A stretch of 64,000 bases of DNA from Lachnospiraceae bacterium (GTDB taxonomy: Bacteria; Bacillota_A; Clostridia; Lachnospirales; Lachnospiraceae): positions 62,001 through 126,000 of the forward strand of contig JAGAIR010000004.1 in NCBI GenBank assembly GCA_017626435.1, given 5' to 3'. The translations under genes and the position numbers were made by a program. The notes beneath the pieces are model-generated. The model made no database searches. It was not told where the DNA came from and saw nothing but the letters and a program-made list of their open reading frames with translations. Numbering within the stretch: position 1 is the stretch's first letter; each line of letters begins with the position of its first letter. Below are positions 10,166 through 18,985 of this stretch, in pieces.

Positions 10166-11706
10166 TCCTCTCCTCCCCTCCCCCAGTATTTCCGGTCGAT
10201 CAGCCGGTAACATACTGCCTCTGCGATGTGTTTCCTCTCAATCATCTCACTTCCTGCCAGGTCAGCAATACTTCGTCCAACCTTTAGAATTTTATGATAT
10301 GCTCTGGCACTAAATTCCATTTTTTCAAAAATCATCTGCAAATATTCTCTGGCATCCTTTTTCATAGGGCAATATTTTTTTATTTTTTGCGGTGTCAGCT
10401 GTGCGTTATGAAAGAATTCCTCTCCCTGATACCGCTCCAGCTGGATTTTCTGTGCCTCCTCCACCCGCTGCCGGATCTCTTCCGAAGACTCTGAAGCAAT
10501 TCTCTCATCCTCCAGTTCCTGGTATTTCAATGGTATGGTCTCTGTACAGATGTCAATCCGGTCCAATAACGGCTGACTGATCTTGCCCAGATAACTTCTC
10601 ACCTGCTGCGGAGTACAGCGGCATCTGCTTTTGTCCGGATACCAGCCGCATTTACATGGATTCATTGCAGCCAGAAGCAGACATCTTGCCGGATAACGGC
10701 AGTTTCCATTTAACCGGGACAGATTAACCCAGCCTTCCTCCAAAGGCTGCCGCAGCACTTCAATGGCATTCCGGTCAAATTCCGGCAGTTCGTCCAGAAA
10801 CAATACACCTCCGGAAGCCAGGCTGATTTCCCCCGGTCTGGGATATCTCCCCCCGCCCACCAGAGCAGTCTGGGTAATCGTATGATGAGGTGCCCGGAAT
10901 GGCCTGTCATCCACCAGAGGCCTTTCCTTTGAAAGAAGACCGGATACACTGTAAATTCTGGATAATTCCATTTGTTCCTGGAAGGTCATATCTGGCAGAA
11001 TCCCTGCAAATCTTCTGGCTATCATGGATTTCCCCGATCCGGGCGGACCAATCATCATCATATTATGCATTCCGCTTGCTGCCACCTCCGCCGCCCTTCG
11101 GACCAGTTCCTGACCCTGTACATCAGCAAAATCCGGAATTTTCACGATTTTCTTTCCTTCCCTCTTCGTTTTTTTCCGGACACAGGAATCTAAGTCATCC
11201 TTCAGCAGAAGCTCCACAGCCTGGCGCAGACTGGAGACGCCATAAACAGAAATTCCATCCACTACAGCTGCTTCTTCCCGGTTTTCATCAGGCACAAAAC
11301 AATATCTCATCCCTTGTTCCCAGCCGGTATACACCATAGGAAGCACTCCTGGCACTGGTTTTATCTTTCCCTCCAGGCTTAATTCGCCTATAAAAAGAAT
11401 CGTATCCATTCTATCTTCTGGAATATAGCCATATGCAGTTAATATCGCAACTGCAATCGCAAGATCATAGCCAGTTCCATCCTTCCGGATATCTGCTGGC
11501 GAAAGATTGATGGTAACTTTCCTGGGAGGAAAACGGTAACCTGCATTTTTCAGTGCAATCCGCACACGCTCTCTGGCTTCCTTTACCTCTGAGGACAGAT
11601 ACCCCACTAAAGAAAAGTTAGGCAGACCATCAGAAATGTCTGCCTCAATTTGAATGATGCGTCCCTCAATTCCCTGAACGGACGCACAATAAGTTTTACT
11701 ATACAT
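10162..11706 (-). CDS. comM: YifB/ComM-family Mg-chelatase-like AAA+ ATPase
   Basis: This 514-residue protein has an N-terminal Lon-protease-like domain (~1-160), an AAA+ core with Walker A GPPGSGKSMIARR (~225) and Walker B GGVLFLDELPEF, and the C-terminal Mg-chelatase lid domain. In Vibrio ComM is a hexameric helicase promoting branch migration during transformation; the exact role in Clostridia is less certain. It precedes dprA with overlapping stop and start codons, supporting a shared DNA-processing role. AAGGAGCAGCAGA lies in front of the start. Confidence 0.93.
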   Translation of the reverse strand: MYSKTYCASVQGIEGRIIQIEADISDGLPNFSLVGYLSSEVKEARERVRIALKNAGYRFPPRKVTINLSPADIRKDGTGYDLAIAVAILTAYGYIPEDRMDTILFIGELSLEGKIKPVPGVLPMVYTGWEQGMRYCFVPDENREEAAVVDGISVYGVSSLRQAVELLLKDDLDSCVRKKTKREGKKIVKIPDFADVQGQELVRRAAEVAASGMHNMMMIGPPGSGKSMIARRFAGILPDMTFQEQMELSRIYSVSGLLSKERPLVDDRPFRAPHHTITQTALVGGGRYPRPGEISLASGGVLFLDELPEFDRNAIEVLRQPLEEGWVNLSRLNGNCRYPARCLLLAAMNPCKCGWYPDKSRCRCTPQQVRSYLGKISQPLLDRIDICTETIPLKYQELEDERIASESSEEIRQRVEEAQKIQLERYQGEEFFHNAQLTPQKIKKYCPMKKDAREYLQMIFEKMEFSARAYHKILKVGRSIADLAGSEMIERKHIAEAVCYRLIDRKYWGRGGEE

Positions 11707-11789
11707 TCTGCTGCTCCTTCCCTATGATCAGAAAGCAGCTTCCCCACTCCAACTATAGCATACGGTTACTATAAATACAATCCCTGCTG

Positions 11790-12242
11790 TTACTTATCCA
11801 GGATTTTTTTAATCTCATCCATAAAAATACTGACATCTTTAAATTCACGGTACACAGAAGCAAACCTCACATAAGCAACCGGATCCAGCTTTTCCAGACG
11901 TGCCATTACCAGTTCTCCAATATAACTGCTGGAGATTTCTTTTTCCTCCTGGTTGAAAATCTCAGCCTCCACGCTGTCAACTACCGCATTCATCTGGTCA
12001 ATAGAAATGGGTCTCTTGTGGCAGGAGCGGAACACTCCCTTTTCAATCTTGGTCCGGTCATAAGTCTCTCTGCTCAGATCCTTTTTTATCACGACCAACG
12101 GAATTGACTCCACTTTCTCATAAGTAGTAAAACGCTTCTGGCATTTATCACATTGCCTTCTGCGCCGGATCGACGCATTGTCATCTGCCGGACGGGAATC
12201 AATCACCCTCGTATCATCTTCTCCACAAAACGGACACTTCAT
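11790..12242 (-). CDS. nrdR: Transcriptional repressor NrdR
   Basis: This 150-residue repressor of ribonucleotide reductase genes starts with a zinc ribbon (CPFCG and CDKCQKRF pairs) followed by an ATP-cone domain (VVIKKDLSRETYDRTKIEKG). It senses the ATP/dATP balance and binds tandem NrdR boxes before nrd operons, none of which lie in this window. Length and all four zinc cysteines match the family. Start supported by GGAGGTACCAG. It is downstream of the sporulation sigma genes, a common arrangement in Clostridia. Confidence 0.97.
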   Translation of the reverse strand: MKCPFCGEDDTRVIDSRPADDNASIRRRRQCDKCQKRFTTYEKVESIPLVVIKKDLSRETYDRTKIEKGVFRSCHKRPISIDQMNAVVDSVEAEIFNQEEKEISSSYIGELVMARLEKLDPVAYVRFASVYREFKDVSIFMDEIKKILDK

Positions 12243-12325
12243 CTGGTACCTCCATTCTCAGCTGTCTTACAACTGATATCCTTCCTTTGTATTATATAGG
12301 AAAGGATTAAAAATGCAAGTAGTTT

Positions 12326-12595
12326 CTATCTGTCCTGCCATTCACATTTATGAAGGCATTTTTCCCGTTCCACCTCCACCAGGATCACATCCGTTCCAAT
12401 CCGTTGAATCTGGGAATAGGGAATGATATACTCATGATCCCTCCCCAGAATTCCAAGTACCTTGCAGGGTCCTGGAATGATAATATTTAAGATTCTGCCT
12501 GTCTTCACCTCAAAATCTACATCGCATACATTTCCAAGACGCTCCCCATCGCATATATTGATTACTTCCTTTTCCCTCAGTTCACATACACGCAT
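12326..12595 (-). CDS. YlmC/YmxH-family PRC-barrel sporulation protein
   Basis: This 89-residue protein is a single PRC-barrel-like domain of the YlmC/YmxH family (starts MRVCELREKEVINICDG, with GRILNIIIPG in the middle). Members are found almost only in endospore formers, usually next to sigE-sigG as here. The biochemical role is not established. GGGAGAAGCGGG precedes the start. It lies 44 bases behind sigG and is probably co-transcribed. Confidence 0.85.
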   Translation of the reverse strand: MRVCELREKEVINICDGERLGNVCDVDFEVKTGRILNIIIPGPCKVLGILGRDHEYIIPYSQIQRIGTDVILVEVEREKCLHKCEWQDR

Positions 12596-12639
12596 CCCGC
12601 TTCTCCCGGATCATCTTTCTTACTTTATCTTATGCAGTA

Positions 12640-13416
12640 TCATCCCAAATAATGTTTCATCGTACGAAGTGCCTTTTTTTCCAGTCTGCTGACCTGTGCC
12701 TGGGAAATCTGTATTTCCTGTGCCACCTCCATCTGTGTTTTTCCTTCAAAATACCGCAATTCGATAATCTTATGTTCTCTCTGTGACAGACGGTCAATCG
12801 CTGCTTTTAATGATATCTCCTCTATCCACTTTTCTTCTTTATTCTTTTTGTCACTGATCTGGTCCATGATATAGAGCGTATCACCACTCTCTGCATAGAC
12901 TGGTTCATATAACGAGACAGGGCTCTGGATAGCATCCAGTGCAAACACAATGTCCTGTGCCGGAATATCCAGCTCTTTTGACAATTCTTCGATAGTAGGC
13001 TCCTTATCTGATGTCTTCATCATAGCCTCTTTGGTATAAATTGCTTTATATGCTGTATCACGGATCGAGCGGCTCACCCGGATACTATTATTATCTCTGA
13101 GATATCTTCTTATTTCCCCAATGATCATCGGCACTGCATAGGTACTAAATTTAACATTTAATGTAGTATCAAAATGATCAATTGCCTTCATCAGACCGAT
13201 ACAACCAATCTGAAACAAATCATCAATATTTTCATTTGCACCGGAAAACCGCTGTATAATACTTAATACCAGACGAAGATTTCCCTTAATAAATTTCTCT
13301 CTTGCTTCTTTATCTCCATTTTGTATTTTTTGAAATAATTCTGTCTTTTCCTCATTCGTAAGCAACGGTAACTTTGATGTGTTGACACCGCAAATCTCTA
13401 CCTTATACAATGACAT
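12640..13416 (-). CDS. sigG: Sporulation sigma factor SigG (forespore)
   Basis: This 258-residue sigma-70 family factor directs late forespore transcription. The start at 13416 gives the family N-terminus NKVEICGV-like (YKVEICGVNTSKLPLL) and has GGAGAAATAAC upstream; the open frame extends further but without such support. Region 2 is present (DDLFQIGCIGLMKAIDHFD, KFSTYAVPMIIGEIRRYLRD), as is the region 4 helix-turn-helix (KTQMEVAQEIQISQAQVSRL). The 84-base gap after sigE suggests it can be expressed separately, as in Bacillus, where SigF drives sigG. I could not identify a convincing SigF-type promoter in that gap. Confidence 0.95.
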   Translation of the reverse strand: MSLYKVEICGVNTSKLPLLTNEEKTELFQKIQNGDKEAREKFIKGNLRLVLSIIQRFSGANENIDDLFQIGCIGLMKAIDHFDTTLNVKFSTYAVPMIIGEIRRYLRDNNSIRVSRSIRDTAYKAIYTKEAMMKTSDKEPTIEELSKELDIPAQDIVFALDAIQSPVSLYEPVYAESGDTLYIMDQISDKKNKEEKWIEEISLKAAIDRLSQREHKIIELRYFEGKTQMEVAQEIQISQAQVSRLEKKALRTMKHYLG

Positions 13417-13500
13417 GTTATTTCTCCATTCTCTTAGGAAATTTTCATCCAGTTTTCTTGGAAACTGTCTATGTATGTAGCATTTGCGATTCATTATTTT

Positions 13501-14247
13501 TTATACCTGTTCCAGCCGTAATATTTCCTTTTTCAAGCGCTTCATGATTTTCTTTTCCAGACGGGAAATATAGGACTGAGAGATTCCCATCATATCCGCT
13601 ACCTCTTTCTGCGTGCGCTCTCTCCCATCTCTCGTGTTGATACCAAAACGCAGTTCAATAATCTGGCGTTCCCTTTCACTAAGCTTGCTCAATGCCAGAT
13701 AGAGCAGCCTTTTGTCAACTTCATCCTCCAGATTTTTAGAAATAATATTCTCATCTGTTCCCAGAATATCTGATAACAAAAGTTCATTTCCATCCCAGTC
13801 TACATTTAACGGCTCATCAATGGAAACCTCCATCTTTACCTTGTTATTTCTCCGCAGATACATCAGTATTTCATTTTCAATGCATCGGGATGCATAAGTT
13901 GCCAACTTTATATTTTTTAATGGATTAAAGGTGTTGATTGCCTTTATCAGTCCGATTGTTCCAATGGATATCAGATCCTCCACACCAATCCCTGTATTGT
14001 CAAATTTTTTAGCAATATAGACTACCAGTCTTAAGTTATGCTCAATCAAACAATTGCGCGCCTGCTGGTCCTCCTCGGTTCCCAGCTGCTCCAGAATTTC
14101 CATCTCCTCTTCTCTGGTAAATGGCGCAGGCAGAATTTCTGCTCCTCCAATATAATGAATATCACCGCTTTTCTGTGGCCAGAAAAACCCCCTGAATTCC
14201 GGCATCATCCGAAACTGAAATTTATTTGGCATTGTAATCTTAATCAT
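13501..14247 (-). CDS. sigE: Sporulation sigma factor SigE precursor (mother cell)
   Basis: This 248-residue protein is made as inactive pro-SigE. The N-terminal ~27 residues form the pro-sequence, just before the conserved [13 protein letters not shown], where SpoIIGA cleaves. Region 2 ([17 protein letters not shown]) and the region 4 helix-turn-helix ([20 protein letters not shown]) are intact. Once processed it runs early mother-cell transcription. The start at 14247 has GGAGGAAACAT upstream; an ATG 18 bases earlier is less good. It follows spoIIGA by 30 bases in the classic spoIIG operon. Confidence 0.96.
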   Translation of the reverse strand: MIKITMPNKFQFRMMPEFRGFFWPQKSGDIHYIGGAEILPAPFTREEEMEILEQLGTEEDQQARNCLIEHNLRLVVYIAKKFDNTGIGVEDLISIGTIGLIKAINTFNPLKNIKLATYASRCIENEILMYLRRNNKVKMEVSIDEPLNVDWDGNELLLSDILGTDENIISKNLEDEVDKRLLYLALSKLSERERQIIELRFGINTRDGRERTQKEVADMMGISQSYISRLEKKIMKRLKKEILRLEQV

Positions 14248-14277
14248 ATGTTTCCTCCATTCCATATGTAATAATAT

Positions 14278-15102
14278 CTACCCATTTAAGATAATTTGTA
14301 TGGTATGATCCATAGAAATATTTTCACTTGCTGCCGCTAAAAAATCTTCTTTTATCTGTCCGTTTTGCAGAGTCAGTCTGGGAAACCGGTACGCAGGAAG
14401 CAGGCCGTCTCCACCAATGGAATGGTATGGAATCCAGAGAGGATTCTGTGTTTTCTCTACCTCCATCTGTTCCACCAGTTCCTTCGCTATGATCATGACC
14501 GCCTCCCCGGTATAAGGACTTACCAGCTGGTTCCCCGTATCATACAAAACCCGCAGGTGGTACTCCTTCCCATCCTTTGCTGTCAGAATACCATCCATCA
14601 CATGGTTTTCCTGCTCTCTTCTGCCCAGAACTCTCAGTCCCACCAGAAATGCAACAAACACTGCCAGCGAACCCAGAAGAATAAACACCCCTGACAGATG
14701 CTCTGGCTTGTTTATATGCTCTCTCAAAAAAAACAGGCATCCCCCTGTCAGGATGCTGACCTGTATCATTCCCCAGAAATCCCACAATATTTCACGAATC
14801 TGCTTTTCACGAAATGCAACCTGCAGCATTTCCAGTGCTGTAATTACTGCCAGTAAAACAACTGGCAAGGTGACTTTTCCTATCCAAGCAGGATTTTTTT
14901 TTGACAGAAGGAAACAAATACTCATACCTCCGGTCATTTGTATGCTTCCAAGCAAAGCCGCCAGAAACAGACGTTTTTTGACCATATATTTCCTTCTAAG
15001 CATACCGGTCATGCCTATGAGAAACAGATTCATAATGAAGTTCAGAATCATAAACATATCCCAGTAAAAATAAATCTGACTTCCCGTTGCCTCCATCTTC
15101 AT
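14278..15102 (-). CDS. spoIIGA: Sigma-E processing aspartic protease SpoIIGA
   Basis: This 274-residue membrane protease activates pro-SigE after a forespore signal. The N-terminal half contains about five hydrophobic segments (~15-150). The cytoplasmic C-terminal half carries the single catalytic aspartate motif LYDTGNQLVSP (~190), which needs dimerisation to form an active aspartic protease. Operon position directly before sigE confirms the call. The start may be 15102 or the ATG two codons later; AGGGATGACTGG precedes both. Transcription should begin at the Spo0A-type promoter 40-75 bases upstream. Confidence 0.95.
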   Translation of the reverse strand: MKMEATGSQIYFYWDMFMILNFIMNLFLIGMTGMLRRKYMVKKRLFLAALLGSIQMTGGMSICFLLSKKNPAWIGKVTLPVVLLAVITALEMLQVAFREKQIREILWDFWGMIQVSILTGGCLFFLREHINKPEHLSGVFILLGSLAVFVAFLVGLRVLGRREQENHVMDGILTAKDGKEYHLRVLYDTGNQLVSPYTGEAVMIIAKELVEQMEVEKTQNPLWIPYHSIGGDGLLPAYRFPRLTLQNGQIKEDFLAAASENISMDHTIQIILNG

Positions 15103-15143
15103 CCAGTCATCCCTTCATCTCCCCTCTGATTGATTCTGAAGCA

Positions 15144-15176
15144 ATTATAATCTAATTTTTCTGCGAAAAATGTCAA
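15144..15176 (-). promoter_or_regulatory. spoIIG-type Spo0A-dependent sigma-A promoter
   Basis: Minus-strand TTGACA (15171-15176) and TATAAT (15144-15149) are perfect sigma-A hexamers but are spaced 21 bases apart, too far for ordinary use. The Bacillus spoIIG promoter has the same abnormal wide spacing and is rescued by phosphorylated Spo0A. The -35 also reads TTTGACA, one base off the Spo0A core TTCGACA. The spoIIGA start is 42 bases below the -10. Confidence 0.7.
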
Positions 15177-15190
15177 ACCAGGGAACATAC

Positions 15191-15233
15191 AAAAAAAGTC
15201 ATGTTCCGCCTTTCGACAAATCATGACTTTTTG
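15191..15233 (-). terminator. Rho-independent terminator or boundary hairpin upstream of the LtaS-like gene
   Basis: AAAGTCATG and CATGACTTT arms (about 15195-15203 and 15222-15230) form a 9-bp stem around an 18-base loop with A/T runs on both sides, so it can act in either direction. It lies just past the 3' end of the LtaS-like gene and contains the Spo0A box in its loop. Confidence 0.6.
15211..15220 (-). promoter_or_regulatory. Spo0A box upstream of spoIIGA
   Basis: The minus strand reads TTTGTCGAAA, a perfect match to the Spo0A core TGTCGAA. It lies about 35 bases above the -35 hexamer, near -78 from the expected start point, comparable to the distal Spo0A sites of Bacillus spoIIG. It sits in the loop of the terminator of the downstream gene, so two signals share this DNA. 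Confidence 0.65.
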
Positions 15234-15254
15234 TTACTATTTCTATTTTCTTGT

Positions 15255-17282
15255 TTATCTTCCTGCTGTTGTATTTTTCCACCGGACAGGCTTGCTCAGA
15301 CTTAATTCAACACCATCTCCCGTTTGAACCTGGACCACAAATGCATTTGTCATCTGATCCGCTTCCTGCAAATCATTCTTACGTTCCGTCTTATCCTCAC
15401 GTGGGATAATCTCTCCCTTAATTAGGATATGACGGGAATCAATCCACTCTGACTCCACTGCATCACCGTCGAACAAAATCTGACAATACGGTGTAAAGCC
15501 CTCTCCCTGAACAAGATAACCCTGTTCTTTCTTTATAACATCTGTAATCTGGATCTTACCAATCCCCATCTGCAGCTTTGATGCTTCAAATGGATTCTCA
15601 CCACCATAAATATAATTCTCACCATAAAGCAAATCGTATTCCAACATCTGAAGTCCCTCCAGATAACTGCTACTGTTCCAATCACTCTGCTGATGGTATC
15701 TGGTAATGATCCCTTCATGAATCCCTGCCTGATCCAAGACATGGGAATATAACTGAAATGCCTCTAAATCCATATCTTCTTCCGACAGACCATAATTGTT
15801 CCAGACAACATACTGCGTCTGGTACTGGTTTCCATTCGTCAGATTCTCATCCTGAAGATTCAGGCTTGGTAGGTGATCCCCATATAGTACTAGCACGACC
15901 GGCTCTTCTCTCTTTTCCAAACGGCGGATCAGTTCACCTATCATCTGATCCACTTCATAAATCTGATTTACATAATATTGATAGGCATCCTCCTGTCCAT
16001 CCGGTGTACCGGATACTGTAACCGGCTGCCTGCCTTCCATTTCAATGCCATCATATTTTCCATGGCTCTGAACAGTAATTCCAAATGTAAAATCCACCCC
16101 TGGAGTGGAGTCCAGAGAACGGATGATCTCATCTACCAGCACATCATCCTTTGCCCAGCCATTTGGATTTAAGGTGATATCATTCATATACTCTACCGAA
16201 GTAAAAGTATCAAAGCCCAGATTAGAAAATACTTTATTCCGTCCATAGAAGGTTGCCGTATTGTTGTGGATGCTGTGGCTCGTATATCCAAGATTATCCA
16301 GGTCATTACATATGCTCTCAGAGGTAGTATTCTTTAATACCGTTTTATAGGGATATTCACTCACCCCGAAATCATGCTGGTTCATACCAGTGAGAACCTC
16401 AAACTCTGTATTCACAGTACCAGCCCCTACTGTCGGAACCGTCAGAAGACCATTGGAATAATTTTTCTGCAGGCGGTGAAAATTTGGCAGAGGATCCGTA
16501 GAAAAATCAAGCCCCTTTACCGTATTCACATCAAAAAACGACTCCAACTGGATCATAATAATATTTGGTTTTTTCTGTACGGCATTTCGTTTTGGTTGCA
16601 GATCATCCTTCAACTGCTGTACAGATTCCTCCGAATATCCCTCCGGCTTGCTGATTCCGGTATCAAGCAGACTATTTGCAAAACAATATACAAAACCATA
16701 ATTCTCATATGCCTCTGAGATATTGGTGTAATTATTTGCCAGTGCCTGTACAGATGTGCTGGAATTGCGGATATACAAAATCGAGCAGACCAGGGTGAAC
16801 ATAACCAGTCCTGATATCACATAGGCACGGCGGCTTGTATTTTTATGGTATCTTGGTGCCTTTCTGAAAAGACACACCACTGCCACCACCAGCATGACTG
16901 CAGCAAGAATGATCATGGCAATGTTTAATGGGGACAAATAATGTCCCGATACACTGATTGCACTGCTTATTAACGTAAAATCTACCGCAGAAAACGGTGT
17001 GACACGAAAATGCAGTATCACATAATTAGCAATTCCAAAAATCAGCCATATAATAGAAATCAGTGATAATACAAATATTTCTCTCTGAAAAAACATGGCG
17101 ATGGATACGGTGAGCATAATAATCAGTACATTAAACGCAAACAGAAATGGTTTATTGACCATATACTCTATTCCTGCCAGCAGTGATTTCCGATTCAGGC
17201 TCTCAATGATTAAGTCTAAGATAACCGGCAAAAAAACATATAAAACAAAAAATTTCTTTACTCCAGGTATTTTCTCTCTCAT
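15255..17282 (-). CDS. LTA synthase-like sulfatase-fold membrane enzyme
   Basis: This 675-residue protein has five N-terminal membrane segments (~10-170) and an extracellular sulfatase-fold domain like LtaS. Metal- and catalysis-related motifs are present: IQLESFFD, the likely nucleophile Thr in GTVNTEFE, and LYGDHLPS. The family moves glycerol-phosphate (or related head groups) from phosphatidylglycerol onto lipid-anchored or other glycopolymers outside the membrane. About 95 C-terminal residues form an extra beta-rich domain not in minimal LtaS. AAGGAAGGGTAGAG precedes the start. Its neighbours, an L,D-transpeptidase and a teichoic-acid-type exporter, fit envelope work. Whether the product is true LTA cannot be told. 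Confidence 0.85.
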   Translation of the reverse strand: MREKIPGVKKFFVLYVFLPVILDLIIESLNRKSLLAGIEYMVNKPFLFAFNVLIIMLTVSIAMFFQREIFVLSLISIIWLIFGIANYVILHFRVTPFSAVDFTLISSAISVSGHYLSPLNIAMIILAAVMLVVAVVCLFRKAPRYHKNTSRRAYVISGLVMFTLVCSILYIRNSSTSVQALANNYTNISEAYENYGFVYCFANSLLDTGISKPEGYSEESVQQLKDDLQPKRNAVQKKPNIIMIQLESFFDVNTVKGLDFSTDPLPNFHRLQKNYSNGLLTVPTVGAGTVNTEFEVLTGMNQHDFGVSEYPYKTVLKNTTSESICNDLDNLGYTSHSIHNNTATFYGRNKVFSNLGFDTFTSVEYMNDITLNPNGWAKDDVLVDEIIRSLDSTPGVDFTFGITVQSHGKYDGIEMEGRQPVTVSGTPDGQEDAYQYYVNQIYEVDQMIGELIRRLEKREEPVVLVLYGDHLPSLNLQDENLTNGNQYQTQYVVWNNYGLSEEDMDLEAFQLYSHVLDQAGIHEGIITRYHQQSDWNSSSYLEGLQMLEYDLLYGENYIYGGENPFEASKLQMGIGKIQITDVIKKEQGYLVQGEGFTPYCQILFDGDAVESEWIDSRHILIKGEIIPREDKTERKNDLQEADQMTNAFVVQVQTGDGVELSLSKPVRWKNTTAGR

Positions 17283-17360
17283 CTCTACCCTTCCTTTTCC
17301 TCATCCTTCTTCCTATCATTCATCTGCTTCCAGGATCGGACAATCCTCTTCCAAAGCAGA

Positions 17361-17444
17361 AAAGTGATATAATATCCTACGCTTCTCTGCACCTGTTTTG
17401 CGCAGACAATCCTAACATTTAACACTTGGACATTATATCACTTT
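17361..17444 (-). repeat. 13-bp perfect inverted repeat enclosing 58 bases, leader of the LtaS-like gene
   Basis: The arms AAAGTGATATAAT (17361-17373) and ATTATATCACTTT (17432-17444) are perfect complements. The distal arm carries a TATAAT on the minus strand (17432-17437) that may be the -10 of the LtaS-like gene; no strong -35 is seen. A smaller TCTGC/GCAGA stem lies inside. It could be a folded leader, an operator or a decayed small element. Confidence 0.5.
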
Positions 17445-17499
17445 CTTATCATTATTGCAGTAACATTTTAACCCATTATTCTTAAAATTTTATGAAATA

Positions 17500-18897
17500 C
17501 TAATTTGTAGTTGTTGTACCGACTGCAGAACCAGATACCGGCTGCGCTGCTGTCTTCACAAGATAAATGGTTACCTTTGTTTTATTTCCAGCCTGATCGG
17601 ATACCGTATAAGTAACTTTATAGCGGTTCTCTGCCTCTTCATGGACAATCGTAACCTTAACATCCTTCGTGGTAAGCTTAGACAGATTATCAGATACCTG
17701 AATCAGTCCCAATACATATTCTTTATTGACAGTCTGTGTACCTTCTACCGGATAACTGCTGCCATTTACTACTCCGGTAATCTTCGGTGCTTTTTTATCA
17801 ATGTATGCTTTCACAACCGCCTTCGTCTGTTCACTTGCATTCTGGGCAAGATAGGTAACCCGGTATACATTTTTCTTCAGTTTCTTAAACTGAACAGTAA
17901 CATATTTATTAGGAAGCTTCTTTCCATTTTGTGTTATTGTAACATGCTTCAATGCATACCCTTTTGTCAGAGAAGACTTTGATTTCACATACAGATCTTT
18001 CACACCTTTTATCTTCGGTGCAGGCTTTTTCCCTGTAATCTTTATTTTTACTGTCTGCTGTGCCTTCCGGCCGATTTCATCCTTAACCTGATAGGTAACA
18101 CGATAGGTTCCCGGCTTACGGGTATCCACCTTCTTTACCCTTTTCCCATGATATGTAATTTTCACCCGGAGTCTGCTGGTTGCATCAAATCCTGTTGTAT
18201 TTTTTGCCTTTACTCCCTTGAGTACATCAAAGTTCCCATTATATTCTACTGTCTGGTTTTTCGCCCCAGAAATACTTGGCTTCTTCTTATTCCATGGATT
18301 CCCTGGATTCCAGATGTCCGTTGGATCCCAGCCGGTAGAATATGGCAGTTTGATTGCTTCCGGCTTTCCAAGAGGCCCCGGATCAGATGAATTGTAAATG
18401 ATAACCGGTGTCCCTGATGGCACATTGTCATAAATCCATTTTGCACCCGCTACCGTTAAACGGACACAACCATGAGAAGCTGTCGTTCCCAATCTGTTAT
18501 AAGAAGAAACGGACAGAGTCGCCGGATTATTTACTCCCGTATACCATACGGAATGAAACAAAACGCCTCCATAAATGCGGGTACAATACTGACCATAACA
18601 TGGACCATCCAGCGTATGCCAGCGCATCTTTTCCCCTAAAGAATAGGTACCTGTCTTCGTTGCCCAGCCAGTAGAACAGATCAATGCCTTTACCGGCTCA
18701 TATTTTCCGTTTGCATTTAGCTTGTAAATCGTCACACAATTGGCCTGTTTATTTACTTTAATCTGATAAGTCGAGGCTGCCTGTGTCGTATTCGTATTCC
18801 CTGATAAATTCAGACAAAGGAATAACATAACAGCACTCACCAACAGATATTTTTTCCATCTGTTTTTCTCTCCTGTTTTTCGTATTCTGTTTTTCAT
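17500..18897 (-). CDS. L,D-transpeptidase (YkuD) with C-terminal Ig-like repeats
   Basis: This 465-residue exported enzyme makes 3-3 peptidoglycan cross-links or attaches proteins to the wall. An N-terminal hydrophobic segment (~15-38) is a signal peptide or membrane anchor. The YkuD domain (~42-180) has the catalytic block SHGCVRL with its Cys near residue 150 and an upstream His in FHSVWYTG. Three bacterial Ig-like (DUF5011-type) domains fill ~205-455, probably for wall or glycan contact; there is no LPXTG sorting signal. The start has GAGG five bases upstream, and a predicted pseudoknot ends four bases before that site. The upstream gene is the exporter ATPase, 88 bases away. Confidence 0.92.
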   Translation of the reverse strand: MKNRIRKTGEKNRWKKYLLVSAVMLFLCLNLSGNTNTTQAASTYQIKVNKQANCVTIYKLNANGKYEPVKALICSTGWATKTGTYSLGEKMRWHTLDGPCYGQYCTRIYGGVLFHSVWYTGVNNPATLSVSSYNRLGTTASHGCVRLTVAGAKWIYDNVPSGTPVIIYNSSDPGPLGKPEAIKLPYSTGWDPTDIWNPGNPWNKKKPSISGAKNQTVEYNGNFDVLKGVKAKNTTGFDATSRLRVKITYHGKRVKKVDTRKPGTYRVTYQVKDEIGRKAQQTVKIKITGKKPAPKIKGVKDLYVKSKSSLTKGYALKHVTITQNGKKLPNKYVTVQFKKLKKNVYRVTYLAQNASEQTKAVVKAYIDKKAPKITGVVNGSSYPVEGTQTVNKEYVLGLIQVSDNLSKLTTKDVKVTIVHEEAENRYKVTYTVSDQAGNKTKVTIYLVKTAAQPVSGSAVGTTTTN

Positions 18898-18902
18898 ACT
18901 TA

Positions 18903-18965
18903 CCTCATTTCTACGCTGTCCTTTACATAGTCAACTACTGTTTGCGCCACAGCGCAGACACAAAC
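18903..18965 (-). promoter_or_regulatory. Predicted H-type pseudoknot leader, copy A (before L,D-transpeptidase)
   Basis: On the minus strand GTTTGTG (18959-18965) pairs with CGCAAAC (18940-18946) around a 12-base loop. Loop bases CTGCGCTG pair with CAGCGTAG (18911-18918), giving an 8-bp second stem. The second stem ends four bases before GAGG, the Shine-Dalgarno of the gene at 18897. A homologous element lies at 48359-48419 before ilvD, with compensatory changes. No known riboswitch class is recognised. Confidence 0.6.
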
Positions 18966-18985
18966 AGTATTATCAGTCCCACGCT

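Noticed and set aside
13417..13500. SigF-type promoter expected before sigG
   Set aside because: CATACATA-like sequence is present but no -35 at proper distance was found.
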